The position numbers were made by a program, and so were the translations under genes. DNA of 64,000 nucleotides from Streptomyces sp. A0642 (GTDB lineage Bacteria > Actinomycetota > Actinomycetes > Streptomycetales > Streptomycetaceae): NCBI RefSeq assembly GCF_004795105.1, contig NZ_SSBL01000004.1:248001-312000 (forward strand), written 5' to 3'. Shown in pieces: positions 44,069-52,282 of this stretch. The notes beneath the pieces were generated by a model. It saw only the letters and a list, made by a program, of their open reading frames with translations. It made no database searches and had not been told where the DNA came from. Every line of letters starts with the position of its first letter. The stretch's first letter is position 1.

Positions 44069-45349
44069 TTGAGTACGACGTTCCGTTCCCGTATCACCGC
44101 CCGGCTCGGGCGCACCTACCTGGCCAGGATCCAACGGCACGGAATCGGCTCCTCCACGATCAAACTGCTGCCGGAGGAACTGCTCATGCTCCTGCGCCGC
44201 GACGGTCTCGATCCCGTGAGCCGAGTGGCCGCGACCCGGGCGAGCGCCCCGGTCTCCAGGGTGGCGCTGCCGTTCGGCATGGATGCCTGGGTCGTCACCG
44301 GCTACGAGGAGTCGAAGGCCGTGCTCGGCTCCGCCGAAGGGTTCAGTACGGATTTCGCCCACCTCGCCGGCAACGCGGGGATCGCCGCCGAGCAGAGCCC
44401 CGGCGGGCTGGGATTCAGCGATCCGCCGGTACACACGCGGCTGCGGCGCATCCTGACGCCGGAATTCACCATGCGCCGCCTGCGGCGACTGGCTCCCCGC
44501 ATCGAATCCATCGTCGAGGAACGGCTGGACGCGATGGAGGCCGCCCGCGGGCCGGTCGACCTGGTGCACGAGTTCGCGCTGCCCGTCCCCTCACTCACCA
44601 TCTGCGAACTGCTGGGGGTGCCGTACGAGGACCGGAACGACTTCCAGCAACTGGCCATGGACCGCTTCGACCTCTTCGGAGGGACGACCGCGCCCTTCGG
44701 CGCCATGTCCGCGTCGCTGGACTACTTCAGGGGAGTGGTCAGGGCGCAGCGTCGGAAGCCCGGGGACGGGCTGCTCGGCATGATCGTGAGGGAGCACGGG
44801 GACAGCGTCGACGACGAGGAGCTGGCGGGTCTCGCCGACGGAGTGCTCACCGGCGGCTTCGAGACGACGGCCAGCACGATCGCCCTCGGCTCGCTGGTCC
44901 TGCTGGAGAACGAGGACGTCCTCGCCCGGCTGCGTAACGACGACACGATGACCGCGCCGTTCGTCGAGGAGGTCCTGAGGTACCTCTCGGCCGTCCAGAT
45001 GGCATTCCCCAGGTTCGCCCGTGAGGACATCGAGATAGCCGGGGTGCTCATTCCGCGCGGTGACATGGTTCTCTGCTCCCTGAGCGGCGCCAACCGCGAT
45101 CCGTCGTACGTCATCGACGACGGGGGCTTCGACCCGCACCGCGCGACACCGTCGGGCCACCTGGCCTTCGGCCACGGCATCCACCGCTGCATCGGCGCCG
45201 AGCTGGCCCGCATGGAACTGCGCGTGGCCTACCCGGCGCTGGCCAGGAGGTTTCCCGGCATGCGGCTCGCCGTCCCGCGGCAGGATCTCAGCTTCCGGAA
45301 GCTGTCGATCGTCTACGGCATCGACTCACTCCCGGTGCACCTGCGCTGA
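44069..45349 (+). CDS. Cytochrome P450
   Basis: This is a cytosolic heme monooxygenase. The I-helix is TGGFETTASTI, the ExxR pair is EEVLR, and the heme-binding loop is FGHGIHRCIGAELARME with Cys374 as iron ligand. Substrate unknown; bacterial biosynthetic CYPs of this type often act on small hydrophobic molecules. A TTG at 44069 with GGAG 6 bases upstream is the most probable start; ATGs at 44057 and 44009 have no such site. No ferredoxin gene is adjacent. Confidence 0.9.
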   Translation: MSTTFRSRITARLGRTYLARIQRHGIGSSTIKLLPEELLMLLRRDGLDPVSRVAATRASAPVSRVALPFGMDAWVVTGYEESKAVLGSAEGFSTDFAHLAGNAGIAAEQSPGGLGFSDPPVHTRLRRILTPEFTMRRLRRLAPRIESIVEERLDAMEAARGPVDLVHEFALPVPSLTICELLGVPYEDRNDFQQLAMDRFDLFGGTTAPFGAMSASLDYFRGVVRAQRRKPGDGLLGMIVREHGDSVDDEELAGLADGVLTGGFETTASTIALGSLVLLENEDVLARLRNDDTMTAPFVEEVLRYLSAVQMAFPRFAREDIEIAGVLIPRGDMVLCSLSGANRDPSYVIDDGGFDPHRATPSGHLAFGHGIHRCIGAELARMELRVAYPALARRFPGMRLAVPRQDLSFRKLSIVYGIDSLPVHLR

Positions 45350-45374
45350 GCGAGGCGCGGCCGAGGGGGCGGGC

Positions 45375-45505
45375 GCGTCAGCAGGCCCCCGGCTGAGCAG
45401 GCACGTCAGGGGGCAGGCGCGTCAGGGGGCGCGGCTGAGCAGGCACGTCAGGGGGCAGGTGCGTCAGGGACCAGGCGCGTCAGGGGGCGCGGCTGAGGGG
45501 GCGGG
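45375..45505. repeat. Short GC-rich tandem repeats (GGCTGAGCAGGCACGTCAGG unit)
   Basis: GGCTGAGCAGGCACGTCAGG occurs at 45391 and 45433, followed by variants of GGGCAGGCGCGTCAG. A third decayed copy starts at 45491. The rest of the 306-base interval (45350-45655) holds no gene. Confidence 0.6.
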
Positions 45506-45655
45506 ACTGGGCGGGCGCGGTCGGGGATACGCGATTGAGGGGGCGGAGCTGGGGTGCACGCGCGGTTGAGGGGCCGCTGGGAGTGCGCCCGGGCGTCTCC
45601 ATACGGATCCGGAATCTGTTCGCCCACCGGATTGACGTTCTGCTTGGGTTGACCC

Positions 45656-46075
45656 ATGAGTGACCTTCACATTCGCTGCGCCGACCTCGACGACATCGAC
45701 GACATCCTGCGGTTCTGGCGCCGGGCCGCAGAGGGCACGAGCATCAGCGACGACCGCGACGGGGTGTCCAGGCTCATCGTCCGGGATCCGGAAGCCCTGC
45801 TCCTCGCGGAGCGGGACGGCCTGCTCGTGGGCACCGTCATCGCCGGGTTCGACGGATGGCGATGCCATGCCTACCGGCTGGCCGTGGATCCCGGATTCCG
45901 CCGGCAAGGCATCGCCACGGCGTTGCTGGAATCGGTGGATGCCCGCTTCACCGCGCTCGGAGGCCGCCGGGCCGACGCGATGGTCCTGGAGGCCAACGCA
46001 CGCGCGCAGCAGGCCTGGGCCGCGGTCGGCTACCACCGGGAGGACCACTGGCGGCGCTGGGTGAAGCCGCTCTGA
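45656..46075 (+). CDS. GNAT-family N-acetyltransferase
   Basis: This 139-residue acetyltransferase is short but complete: LAVDPGFRRQGIATALLESV is motif A (R/Q-x-x-G-x-A), and ANARAQQAWAAVGYHRED is motif B. The target is unknown. It starts directly at an ATG after weak context, in a stretch of repeats, and stands alone between the P450 and a CorC-type transporter. Confidence 0.85.
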   Translation: MSDLHIRCADLDDIDDILRFWRRAAEGTSISDDRDGVSRLIVRDPEALLLAERDGLLVGTVIAGFDGWRCHAYRLAVDPGFRRQGIATALLESVDARFTALGGRRADAMVLEANARAQQAWAAVGYHREDHWRRWVKPL

Positions 46076-46168
46076 GCGCCGGGCGGGTCGGGGAGCGGCC
46101 GGCTCCGGGAACGCCGCCCGGGATCCCCGCACCACTTCCCCACCACGCCACTTTGCCGATCCTTTACC

Positions 46169-46294
46169 ATGAGTACCCCTCTGTCGATCCCTTTGAAAGG
46201 TGTGAGCGTCCGCCCATGGGCGAGCCTCCCAGTAGCCGATATCGCCGAGATCGCGCGATCCTCCCGCCCCTGCCCGATCATGAGACGGAGGTGA
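46169..46294 (+). CDS. Possible 41-aa leader ORF upstream of transporter genes
   Basis: An ATG at 46169 opens 41 codons (MSTPLSIPLKGVSVRP..., ending IMRRR) that stop 4 bases before the start of the CorC-type gene. It is Pro/Arg-rich and has no ribosome binding site that I can see. It could be a regulatory uORF or chance. Confidence 0.2.
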   Translation: MSTPLSIPLKGVSVRPWASLPVADIAEIARSSRPCPIMRRR

Positions 46295-46298
46295 ACCG

Positions 46299-47636
46299 AT
46301 GACCGAAGTGCTTCTGCTGCTCGTGGCCGTACTGCTCTCCCTCGCCTGCGGCGCCTTCGTCGCGGCCGAGTTCTCTCTGACCACGGTCGAACGCGGCCAG
46401 CTCGAACGGGCTGTGGAACGGGAGGAGCGCGGTGCGGCGAGCGCCATGAAGGCGGTACGCAGCCTCACCTTCCAGCTCTCCGGCGCCCAGCTGGGCATCA
46501 CCGTCACCAACCTGGTCGTCGGCATGCTCTCCGAACCGTCCATCGCCAAACTGATCCGCGGCCCGGTCGAGGCCATCGGTCTGTCGCCCGGCGTGTCCTC
46601 GTCCGTGGCCCTCGTGATCGGCACCGCCCTGTCCACCGTCTTCCTCATGGTCGTCGGTGAACTCGTCCCGAAGAACTGGGCCATCTCCTCGCCGCTCGCC
46701 ATGGCGAAGGCGGTGGCCACCCCGCAGCGGGCCTTCACCGCTGTCTTCCGGCCTTTCATCAGCCATCTCAACAACACGGCCAACCACATCGTGCGCCGCT
46801 TCGGGCTCGAGCCGGCCGAAGAGCTGGCGTCCGCCCGCAGCCCGCAGGAGCTGGTGGCGCTCGCCCGGCACTCCGCCAAGGCGGGCGCCCTGGAAGCCGA
46901 CACGGCCGAGCTGTTCGTGCGCACCCTCAACCTGGCGGAACTGACCGCGGAGAACGTGATGACCCCGCGGGTGCAGGTCACCGCGCTGGAGCTCCAGGCG
47001 ACAGCGGAGGACGTCGCCAACGCCACGCGGGCCACCGGACTGTCCCGTTTCCCCGTGTACCGGAGCAGCCTCGACACCGTCGTCGGCGTCGTCCACATCA
47101 AGGACGTGCTGGCCATCCCGGCCGAGCAGAGGCCCCGTAAGCGGGTCTCGGACATGCTCCGCGAGCCGCTGCTCGTACCGGAGACGCTGACCGTGGACCG
47201 GCTGCTGGACCGCCTCTCCGGCAAGCTCGCCATGGCGGTCGTCATCGACGAGTACGGCGGCACGGCGGGTGTCGTGACGCTGGAGGACATCGTCGAGGAG
47301 GTCGTCGGCGAGGTACGGGACGAGCACGACCCCCACGAGACGCCTGATCTCGCTCCGGCCGGTGAGGACGCGGACGGGCGCAGGCTGTGGTCGGCCGACG
47401 GCGCTGCCCGCACCGACCAGCTGGAGAGGATCGGACTGAGAGTGCCGGACGGACCGTACGAGACCCTGGCCGGGCTGATCGCCACGGAGGTGGGCCGGAT
47501 CCCCGCCGTGGGCGACTCCATCGAGCTGGCCGGCTGGCGCCTCGACGTGGTGGACGCCGCCGGGCGGCGCGCCGCACGGGCTCTGCTGCACGCGCCGCTG
47601 CCCGGTTCCGACGAGCCGTCGGAGGACGAGCGATGA
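46299..47636 (+). CDS. HlyC/CorC (CNNM)-family transporter with CBS domains
   Basis: This 445-residue membrane protein probably moves divalent metal ions (Mg2+ or Co2+). An N-terminal DUF21 transmembrane domain (residues about 1-200; GMLSEPSIAKL, VVGELVPKNWAI) is followed by two CBS domains (AENVMTPRVQV near 215 and VVIDEYGGTAGVVTLEDIVEEVVGEV near 310) and a C-terminal CorC_HlyC domain (from about 355). The downstream paralogue overlaps by four bases; the two may form a heteromer. Confidence 0.9.
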   Translation: MTEVLLLLVAVLLSLACGAFVAAEFSLTTVERGQLERAVEREERGAASAMKAVRSLTFQLSGAQLGITVTNLVVGMLSEPSIAKLIRGPVEAIGLSPGVSSSVALVIGTALSTVFLMVVGELVPKNWAISSPLAMAKAVATPQRAFTAVFRPFISHLNNTANHIVRRFGLEPAEELASARSPQELVALARHSAKAGALEADTAELFVRTLNLAELTAENVMTPRVQVTALELQATAEDVANATRATGLSRFPVYRSSLDTVVGVVHIKDVLAIPAEQRPRKRVSDMLREPLLVPETLTVDRLLDRLSGKLAMAVVIDEYGGTAGVVTLEDIVEEVVGEVRDEHDPHETPDLAPAGEDADGRRLWSADGAARTDQLERIGLRVPDGPYETLAGLIATEVGRIPAVGDSIELAGWRLDVVDAAGRRAARALLHAPLPGSDEPSEDER

Positions 47637-48652
47637 CCGCCGTACAGCTCTTCATCGGTCTGCTGACCCTGATCGCGAACGCCTTCTTCGTCGGCGCGGA
47701 GTTCGCTCTCATCTCCGTCCGGCGCAGCCAGATCGAACCGCTGGCCGAGGACGGGAACCGGCGGGCGCGCAGCGTCATCTGGGGCCTCGAACACGTCTCG
47801 GCGCTGCTTGCCGCCGCGCAGCTGGGCATCACCCTGTGCACGCTGGTCCTGGGCATCGTCGCCGAGCCCGCCATCGCGCACCTGCTGGAGCCCGTCTTCG
47901 ACGCCGTCGGGGTGCCGCACGGGCTGGTCCATCCGATCTCGTTCGTGATCGCACTGTCCGTGGCGACCTACCTCCACATGCTGCTCGGCGAGATGGTGCC
48001 GAAGAACATCGCGCTGGCCGAGCCCGTGAAGACCGCGCTGCTGCTCGGCCCGCCGCTGGTGACCCTGGCCCGGGCCCTGCGTCCGGTGATCTTCGCGATC
48101 AACGCCTTCGCCAACGGGCTGCTGAAACTGCTGAGGGTCGAGACGAAGGACGAGGTGTCGGCCACCTTCTCGGACGACGAGCTGGCCCGGCTCGTCAAGG
48201 ACGCGGGCGACGCGGGGCTGGTCGACGACCGCGCTGCCGAGCGGCTGCACCATGCCCTGGAGCTGGGGCGCAGGCCGGTCCGCGATGTGGTGCTGCCGGT
48301 GGACCGGGTGACATACGCGAGGGTCGGGACGACGCCTGAGGAACTGGAGCGGCTCTCGTCCGAGACGGGATTCTCGCGGTTCCCCGTCATGGACAGCGAG
48401 CAGCGCATCCTGGGCTACCTCCATGTGAAGGACGCCCTGGACGTGGCACCCCGCGACATGCCGTTCCCGGTCACCGCGATGCGCCCGATCGCCCGCGTAC
48501 GGGCGGCGACGCCGCTCGACGACGTGCTGACCGCTCTCCGGCGCAGCCGTACGCATCTGGCCGCCGTTCTGGACGAGGACAACCGGCTGGCAGGCATGGT
48601 GACGATGGAGGACGTGCTCCGCGAGCTGGTGGGCCGGCCCCAGCCGCGCTGA
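47633..48652 (+). CDS. CNNM-family transporter with CBS domains, second paralogue
   Basis: This 339-residue paralogue of the upstream protein has a DUF21 domain (FVGAEFALISVRRSQIEPL, LLGEMVPKNIALAEP) and two CBS repeats (RDVVLPVDRVTYARV and AAVLDEDNRLAGMVTMEDVLRELVG) but no C-terminal CorC_HlyC domain. ATGA overlap with the first gene shows translational coupling. A hairpin follows. Confidence 0.9.
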   Translation: MTAVQLFIGLLTLIANAFFVGAEFALISVRRSQIEPLAEDGNRRARSVIWGLEHVSALLAAAQLGITLCTLVLGIVAEPAIAHLLEPVFDAVGVPHGLVHPISFVIALSVATYLHMLLGEMVPKNIALAEPVKTALLLGPPLVTLARALRPVIFAINAFANGLLKLLRVETKDEVSATFSDDELARLVKDAGDAGLVDDRAAERLHHALELGRRPVRDVVLPVDRVTYARVGTTPEELERLSSETGFSRFPVMDSEQRILGYLHVKDALDVAPRDMPFPVTAMRPIARVRAATPLDDVLTALRRSRTHLAAVLDEDNRLAGMVTMEDVLRELVGRPQPR

Positions 48653-48661
48653 GTCCGCCCC

Positions 48662-48696
48662 ACGGTTCCGCACCTCTCCCCGGGGTGCGGAACCGT
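48662..48696 (+). terminator. Hairpin terminator after the CNNM pair
   Basis: ACGGTTCCGCACC and GGTGCGGAACCGT are perfect 13-base arms with a 9-base loop. Confidence 0.75.
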
Positions 48697-48772
48697 CCCC
48701 GGTCGGGGCCGTCCGGCACCTGCCGCCGCATCCGGGAAGGCGCCGCCCGGGCCGCGATACGATCGCAGGGCC

Positions 48773-49615
48773 ATGGAGATAAATGCCGAATACACCAGTC
48801 TCGTCGCGGTAGGCGATTCGTTCACCGAGGGCATGTCGGACCTGCTGCCCGACGGTTCCTACCGAGGCTGGGCCGACGTCCTCGCCACCCGGCTGGCCAC
48901 CCGTACACCCGGATTCCGGTACGCCAACCTCGCTGTACGCGGCAAGCTCATCGGCCAGATCGTGGACGAGCAGGTGGACGTGGCTGCCGCCATGCAGGCA
49001 GACGTGGTGACGCTGGTGGGCGGCCTCAACGACACCCTGCGGCCCAAGTGCGACATGGGTATGGTCCGCGGCCGGCTGGAGGAGGCCGTCGAGCGTCTCG
49101 CCCCCTCGTGCAAGAAGCTGGTCCTGATGCGCAGTCCCGGTCGCAACGGACCGGTGATGGAGCGCTTCCGGCCCCGCATGGAGGAGCTCTTCTCCCTGGT
49201 CGACGACCTTGCCGCCCGGCACGGTGCGGAGGTCGTCGACCTCTACGGAGCTCCGGTGCTCGGCGATCCCAGGATGTGGGACGTCGACCGGCTGCATCTG
49301 ACCGCCGAGGGGCATCGCAGGGTGGCGGAGGCCGTCTGGCAGACGCTGGGTCTGCCGCCGGAGACCGACTGGCAGACGTCGCTGCCCCTCGACACCCCGG
49401 CGCGCTGGGCCTCCCGGCGCGTGGACGACGTGCTCTTTGCCCGCCGCCACCTTCTCCCCTGGATAGGACGGCGTCTGACCGGGCGCTCCTCGGGTGACGG
49501 CCGTTTCGGAGCGCACTTCAGCTCCGAGCTGGGACGGGCGTTCTGGGTCACCCCTGCGGACGCCGAATCCCCGGGCCCCGTCGCCACCTGGAAACGGATC
49601 GACGTAAGCGAGTAG
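48773..49615 (+). CDS. SGNH/GDSL hydrolase
   Basis: This 280-residue hydrolase of the SGNH superfamily has block I VGDSFTEGM (Ser nucleophile), block III GGLNDT and block V DRLHLTAEGH (Asp and His). It lacks a signal peptide, so it probably acts in the cytoplasm on an ester such as a lipid or modified sugar. A TACGAT -10-like hexamer at 48758 lies 10 bases before the ATG, suggesting a very short leader. Confidence 0.88.
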   Translation: MEINAEYTSLVAVGDSFTEGMSDLLPDGSYRGWADVLATRLATRTPGFRYANLAVRGKLIGQIVDEQVDVAAAMQADVVTLVGGLNDTLRPKCDMGMVRGRLEEAVERLAPSCKKLVLMRSPGRNGPVMERFRPRMEELFSLVDDLAARHGAEVVDLYGAPVLGDPRMWDVDRLHLTAEGHRRVAEAVWQTLGLPPETDWQTSLPLDTPARWASRRVDDVLFARRHLLPWIGRRLTGRSSGDGRFGAHFSSELGRAFWVTPADAESPGPVATWKRIDVSE

Positions 49616-49640
49616 CCGGCCGCGGTCGCTCGTGCCCGAA

Positions 49641-49736
49641 CCTGCGCGCCCGCCCGTACCCGAACCTGAGCGCCCGCCCGGGCTCGTACCTGCGCGCCCG
49701 CCCGTGCCCGAGCCTGCACGCCCGCCCGGGCTCGTA
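49641..49736. repeat. Four tandem 24-bp repeats before purB
   Basis: Units begin CCTGCGCGCCCGCCCG, alternating endings TACCCGAA / GGCTCGTA, at 49641, 49665, 49689 and 49713. A partial fifth unit precedes. No gene lies in 49616-49795. Confidence 0.8.
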
Positions 49737-49759
49737 GCAACGCACAAACCGGGGGCGGC

Positions 49760-49787
49760 GTCGACCTGCATAAACCGCCAGTAGAAT
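49760..49787 (+). promoter_or_regulatory. Likely purB promoter
   Basis: GTCGAC (49760) and TAGAAT (49782-49787) with 16-base spacing put the transcript start at or just before the purB GTG (49796), so purB is probably leaderless or nearly so. Confidence 0.4.
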
Positions 49788-49795
49788 CTGCACAC

Positions 49796-51238
49796 GTGAC
49801 TGCTGTGTCTGCGAAGCCTCGCATCCCCAATGTCCTGGCCGGCCGCTACGCCTCTACGGAGCTGGCTGTCCTCTGGTCCCCCGAGCAGAAGGTGAAGCTG
49901 GAACGTCAGCTGTGGCTGGCGGTGCTGCGCGCCCAGAAGGACCTCGGGATCGAGGTACCCGACGCGGCCCTCGCCGATTACGAGCGTGTCCTCGACCAGG
50001 TCGACCTGGCCTCGATCGCCGAGCGCGAGAAGGTGACCCGGCACGACGTCAAGGCCCGCATCGAGGAGTTCAACGCCCTCGCCGGCCATGAGCAGGTCCA
50101 CAAGGGGATGACGTCCCGCGACCTGACGGAGAATGTCGAGCAGCTCCAGATCCGGCTGTCGCTGGAGCTGATGCGCGACCGCACGGTGGCGGTCCTGGCC
50201 CGGCTCGGCAAGCTCGCCGGCGAGTACCGGGAACTGGTCATCGCCGGCCGTTCCCACAATGTCGCCGCGCAGGCCACGACGCTCGGCAAGCGCTTCGCCA
50301 CGGCGGCGGACGAGCTGCTGGTGGCCTACGGACGGCTGGAGGACCTGCTGGGCCGCTACCCGCTCCGCGGGATCAAGGGCCCCGTCGGCACAGCCCAGGA
50401 CATGCTGGACCTTCTGGGCGGAGACGCCGCGAAGCTCGCCGAACTGGAACAGCGCATCGCCGGTCATCTCGGCTTCGCACAGGCCTTCACTTCTGTCGGC
50501 CAGGTGTACCCGCGCTCGCTCGACTACGACGTGGTGACCGCGCTCGTGCAGCTTGCCGCGGCGCCTTCCTCGGTTGCCAAGACCATCCGGCTGATGGCCG
50601 GCCACGAGCTGGTGACCGAGGGCTTCAAGCCGGGCCAGGTCGGCTCGTCGGCCATGCCGCACAAGATGAACACCCGCTCCTGCGAGCGCGTCAACGGCCT
50701 GATGGTCATCCTCCGGGGTTACGCGTCCATGACCGGCGAGCTGGCGGGCGACCAGTGGAACGAGGGCGATGTGTCCTGCTCCGTGGTCCGCCGGGTGGCG
50801 CTGCCGGACGCGTTCTTCGCGTTCGACGGTCTGGTGGAGACCTTCCTGACGGTGCTCGACGAATTCGGAGCGTTCCCTGCGGTCGTCGCCCGCGAGCTCG
50901 ACCGCTACCTGCCCTTCCTCGCCACGACCAAGGTGTTGATGGGCGCGGTCCGTGCCGGTGTCGGCCGTGAGGTGGCCCACGAGGCCATCAAGGAGAACGC
51001 GGTGGCGTCCGCTCTCGCCATGCGGGAGCAGGGTACGGAGCGCAACGAGCTGCTGGACAAGCTTGCGGCGGACGAGCGCATCCCGCTCGACCGTGGGCAG
51101 CTGGACGAGCTCATGGCCGACAAGCTCTCTTTCACGGGGGCGGCGGGTGACCAGGTCACCGCTCTCGTCACCCGGATCGAGGAGATCACCAAGCAGCACC
51201 CGGAGGCTGCCGGCTACACACCGGGCTCGATCCTCTGA
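49796..51238 (+). CDS. purB: Adenylosuccinate lyase
   Basis: This enzyme of purine synthesis cleaves SAICAR and adenylosuccinate, releasing fumarate. The fumarase/aspartase superfamily signature is GSSAMPHKMNTRSCER near residue 285, and GRSHNVAAQATTLGKRF and HEQVHKGMTSRDLTEN carry catalytic His residues. The 480-residue length and ending fit PurB. The GTG start has no clear ribosome binding site but is next to a promoter-like TAGAAT. Confidence 0.95.
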   Translation: MTAVSAKPRIPNVLAGRYASTELAVLWSPEQKVKLERQLWLAVLRAQKDLGIEVPDAALADYERVLDQVDLASIAEREKVTRHDVKARIEEFNALAGHEQVHKGMTSRDLTENVEQLQIRLSLELMRDRTVAVLARLGKLAGEYRELVIAGRSHNVAAQATTLGKRFATAADELLVAYGRLEDLLGRYPLRGIKGPVGTAQDMLDLLGGDAAKLAELEQRIAGHLGFAQAFTSVGQVYPRSLDYDVVTALVQLAAAPSSVAKTIRLMAGHELVTEGFKPGQVGSSAMPHKMNTRSCERVNGLMVILRGYASMTGELAGDQWNEGDVSCSVVRRVALPDAFFAFDGLVETFLTVLDEFGAFPAVVARELDRYLPFLATTKVLMGAVRAGVGREVAHEAIKENAVASALAMREQGTERNELLDKLAADERIPLDRGQLDELMADKLSFTGAAGDQVTALVTRIEEITKQHPEAAGYTPGSIL

Positions 51239-51257
51239 CACGCCGGGCCACCTGCCG

Positions 51258-51809
51258 ATGACACCCGAAGAGCTTCTGGCCGCCCGTGACCGCATTGTTC
51301 CCGATGTGGTCGCGGGCGGCTTGCGCGTGCTGTTCTGCGGAATCAACCCGAGCTTGATGACGGGTGCCACGGGCCATCACTTCGCCTTTCCCGGTAATCG
51401 TTTCTGGCCGGTGCTCCACCGGTCGGGGTTCACTCCGCGCCTGCTCAAGCCGAGCGAGCAGTCCGAGCTGCTCCGCTACGGACTGGGCATCACCAATGTG
51501 GTCGCCAGAGCCACGGCCCGCGCCGACGAACTGTCCGCCGAGGAATTCCGCGCGGGCGGCCGGCTCCTCATTTCGAAGGTCGAGGAGTTGCGGCCGCGGT
51601 GGCTGGCCGTCGTCGGGATCACGGCCTATCGGACGGCATTCGGCGAGCGGCAGGCCCGCATCGGGCCGCAGGACCGGCGGATCGGCGGGGCCCGCGTCTG
51701 GGCGCTGCCCAACCCCAGTGGCTTGAACGCTCACTGGACCTTGAGTTCCATGGCCGACGAATACGCGCGCCTCCGGTCAGCCGTCGACGTGGACGCCGCG
51801 AACCCCTGA
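51258..51809 (+). CDS. mug: G/U mismatch-specific uracil-DNA glycosylase (Mug)
   Basis: This 183-residue DNA repair enzyme removes U or T opposite G. Diagnostic motifs are LFCGINPSLMTG near residue 27 (active Asn), AFPGNRFWPVLHRSGF, and NPSGLNAHWTL near residue 155. The ATG at 51258 begins 19 bases after the purB stop; the two could share an mRNA. Confidence 0.92.
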   Translation: MTPEELLAARDRIVPDVVAGGLRVLFCGINPSLMTGATGHHFAFPGNRFWPVLHRSGFTPRLLKPSEQSELLRYGLGITNVVARATARADELSAEEFRAGGRLLISKVEELRPRWLAVVGITAYRTAFGERQARIGPQDRRIGGARVWALPNPSGLNAHWTLSSMADEYARLRSAVDVDAANP

Positions 51810-51844
51810 CACCGCCCCGCGCACCCGGCTGCTCATTCCAGAGG

Positions 51845-52282
51845 TCACGGAGGATCGATCTCGGTCACCACCACGCTGAGCTCGCACCCGGGACCCCCCT
51901 CCTCCAGGTACAGCGCCAGGGCGATCCACCGGGTCCCTATGTGCCAGAGCTGGAGATACTCGCACCCTGCAACGGTCTCCGCCCACGGGTCGGGTATCTC
52001 CTCCCCGGACATCATGCGCTCCTGAGCGCTCCACATGCTGATCAGCTGCGGATCACCCCAGCGTGCGCCCAGCACGGTGACCAGCGCCTCGTGCTCCGCG
52101 AGACACTGCGCACGGTGCTCCAGCCGCGCCGCCTCGTCGTCGTCCCAGCGATCGTCGTCGGCGTGCAAGGACGCCGTGTGGTAGCCGGGCCCGCTGACTC
52201 CCGAACCCGATCGGATGCGATCCACGGGAAACTCTCGGGTGCGCATCCCGTCGATGAGGCGGAGGTGATGTGCGGTGGTCAT
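51845..52282 (-). CDS. Hypothetical protein
   Basis: This 145-residue soluble protein has no motif I recognise. It is acidic (DRWDDDEAARLEHRAQ) with hydrophobic, strand-like C-terminal sequence (WIALALYLEEGGPGCELSVVVTEIDPP). It marks the left edge of the accessory island: it looks like a normal GC-rich Streptomyces gene, and the truncated helicase begins right behind its start. Confidence 0.6.
   Translation of the reverse strand: MTTAHHLRLIDGMRTREFPVDRIRSGSGVSGPGYHTASLHADDDRWDDDEAARLEHRAQCLAEHEALVTVLGARWGDPQLISMWSAQERMMSGEEIPDPWAETVAGCEYLQLWHIGTRWIALALYLEEGGPGCELSVVVTEIDPP

Noticed and set aside
49641..49736. CRISPR array
   Set aside because: Units are contiguous 24-bp repeats without unique spacers; no cas genes are nearby.
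45464..51370. Antisense ORF of 1,968 codons across purB, SGNH and transporter genes
   Set aside because: It lies opposite six well-supported genes, is composed of low-complexity Arg/Ser/Gly-rich sequence, and arises from GC-biased third positions that suppress stop codons on the opposite strand.
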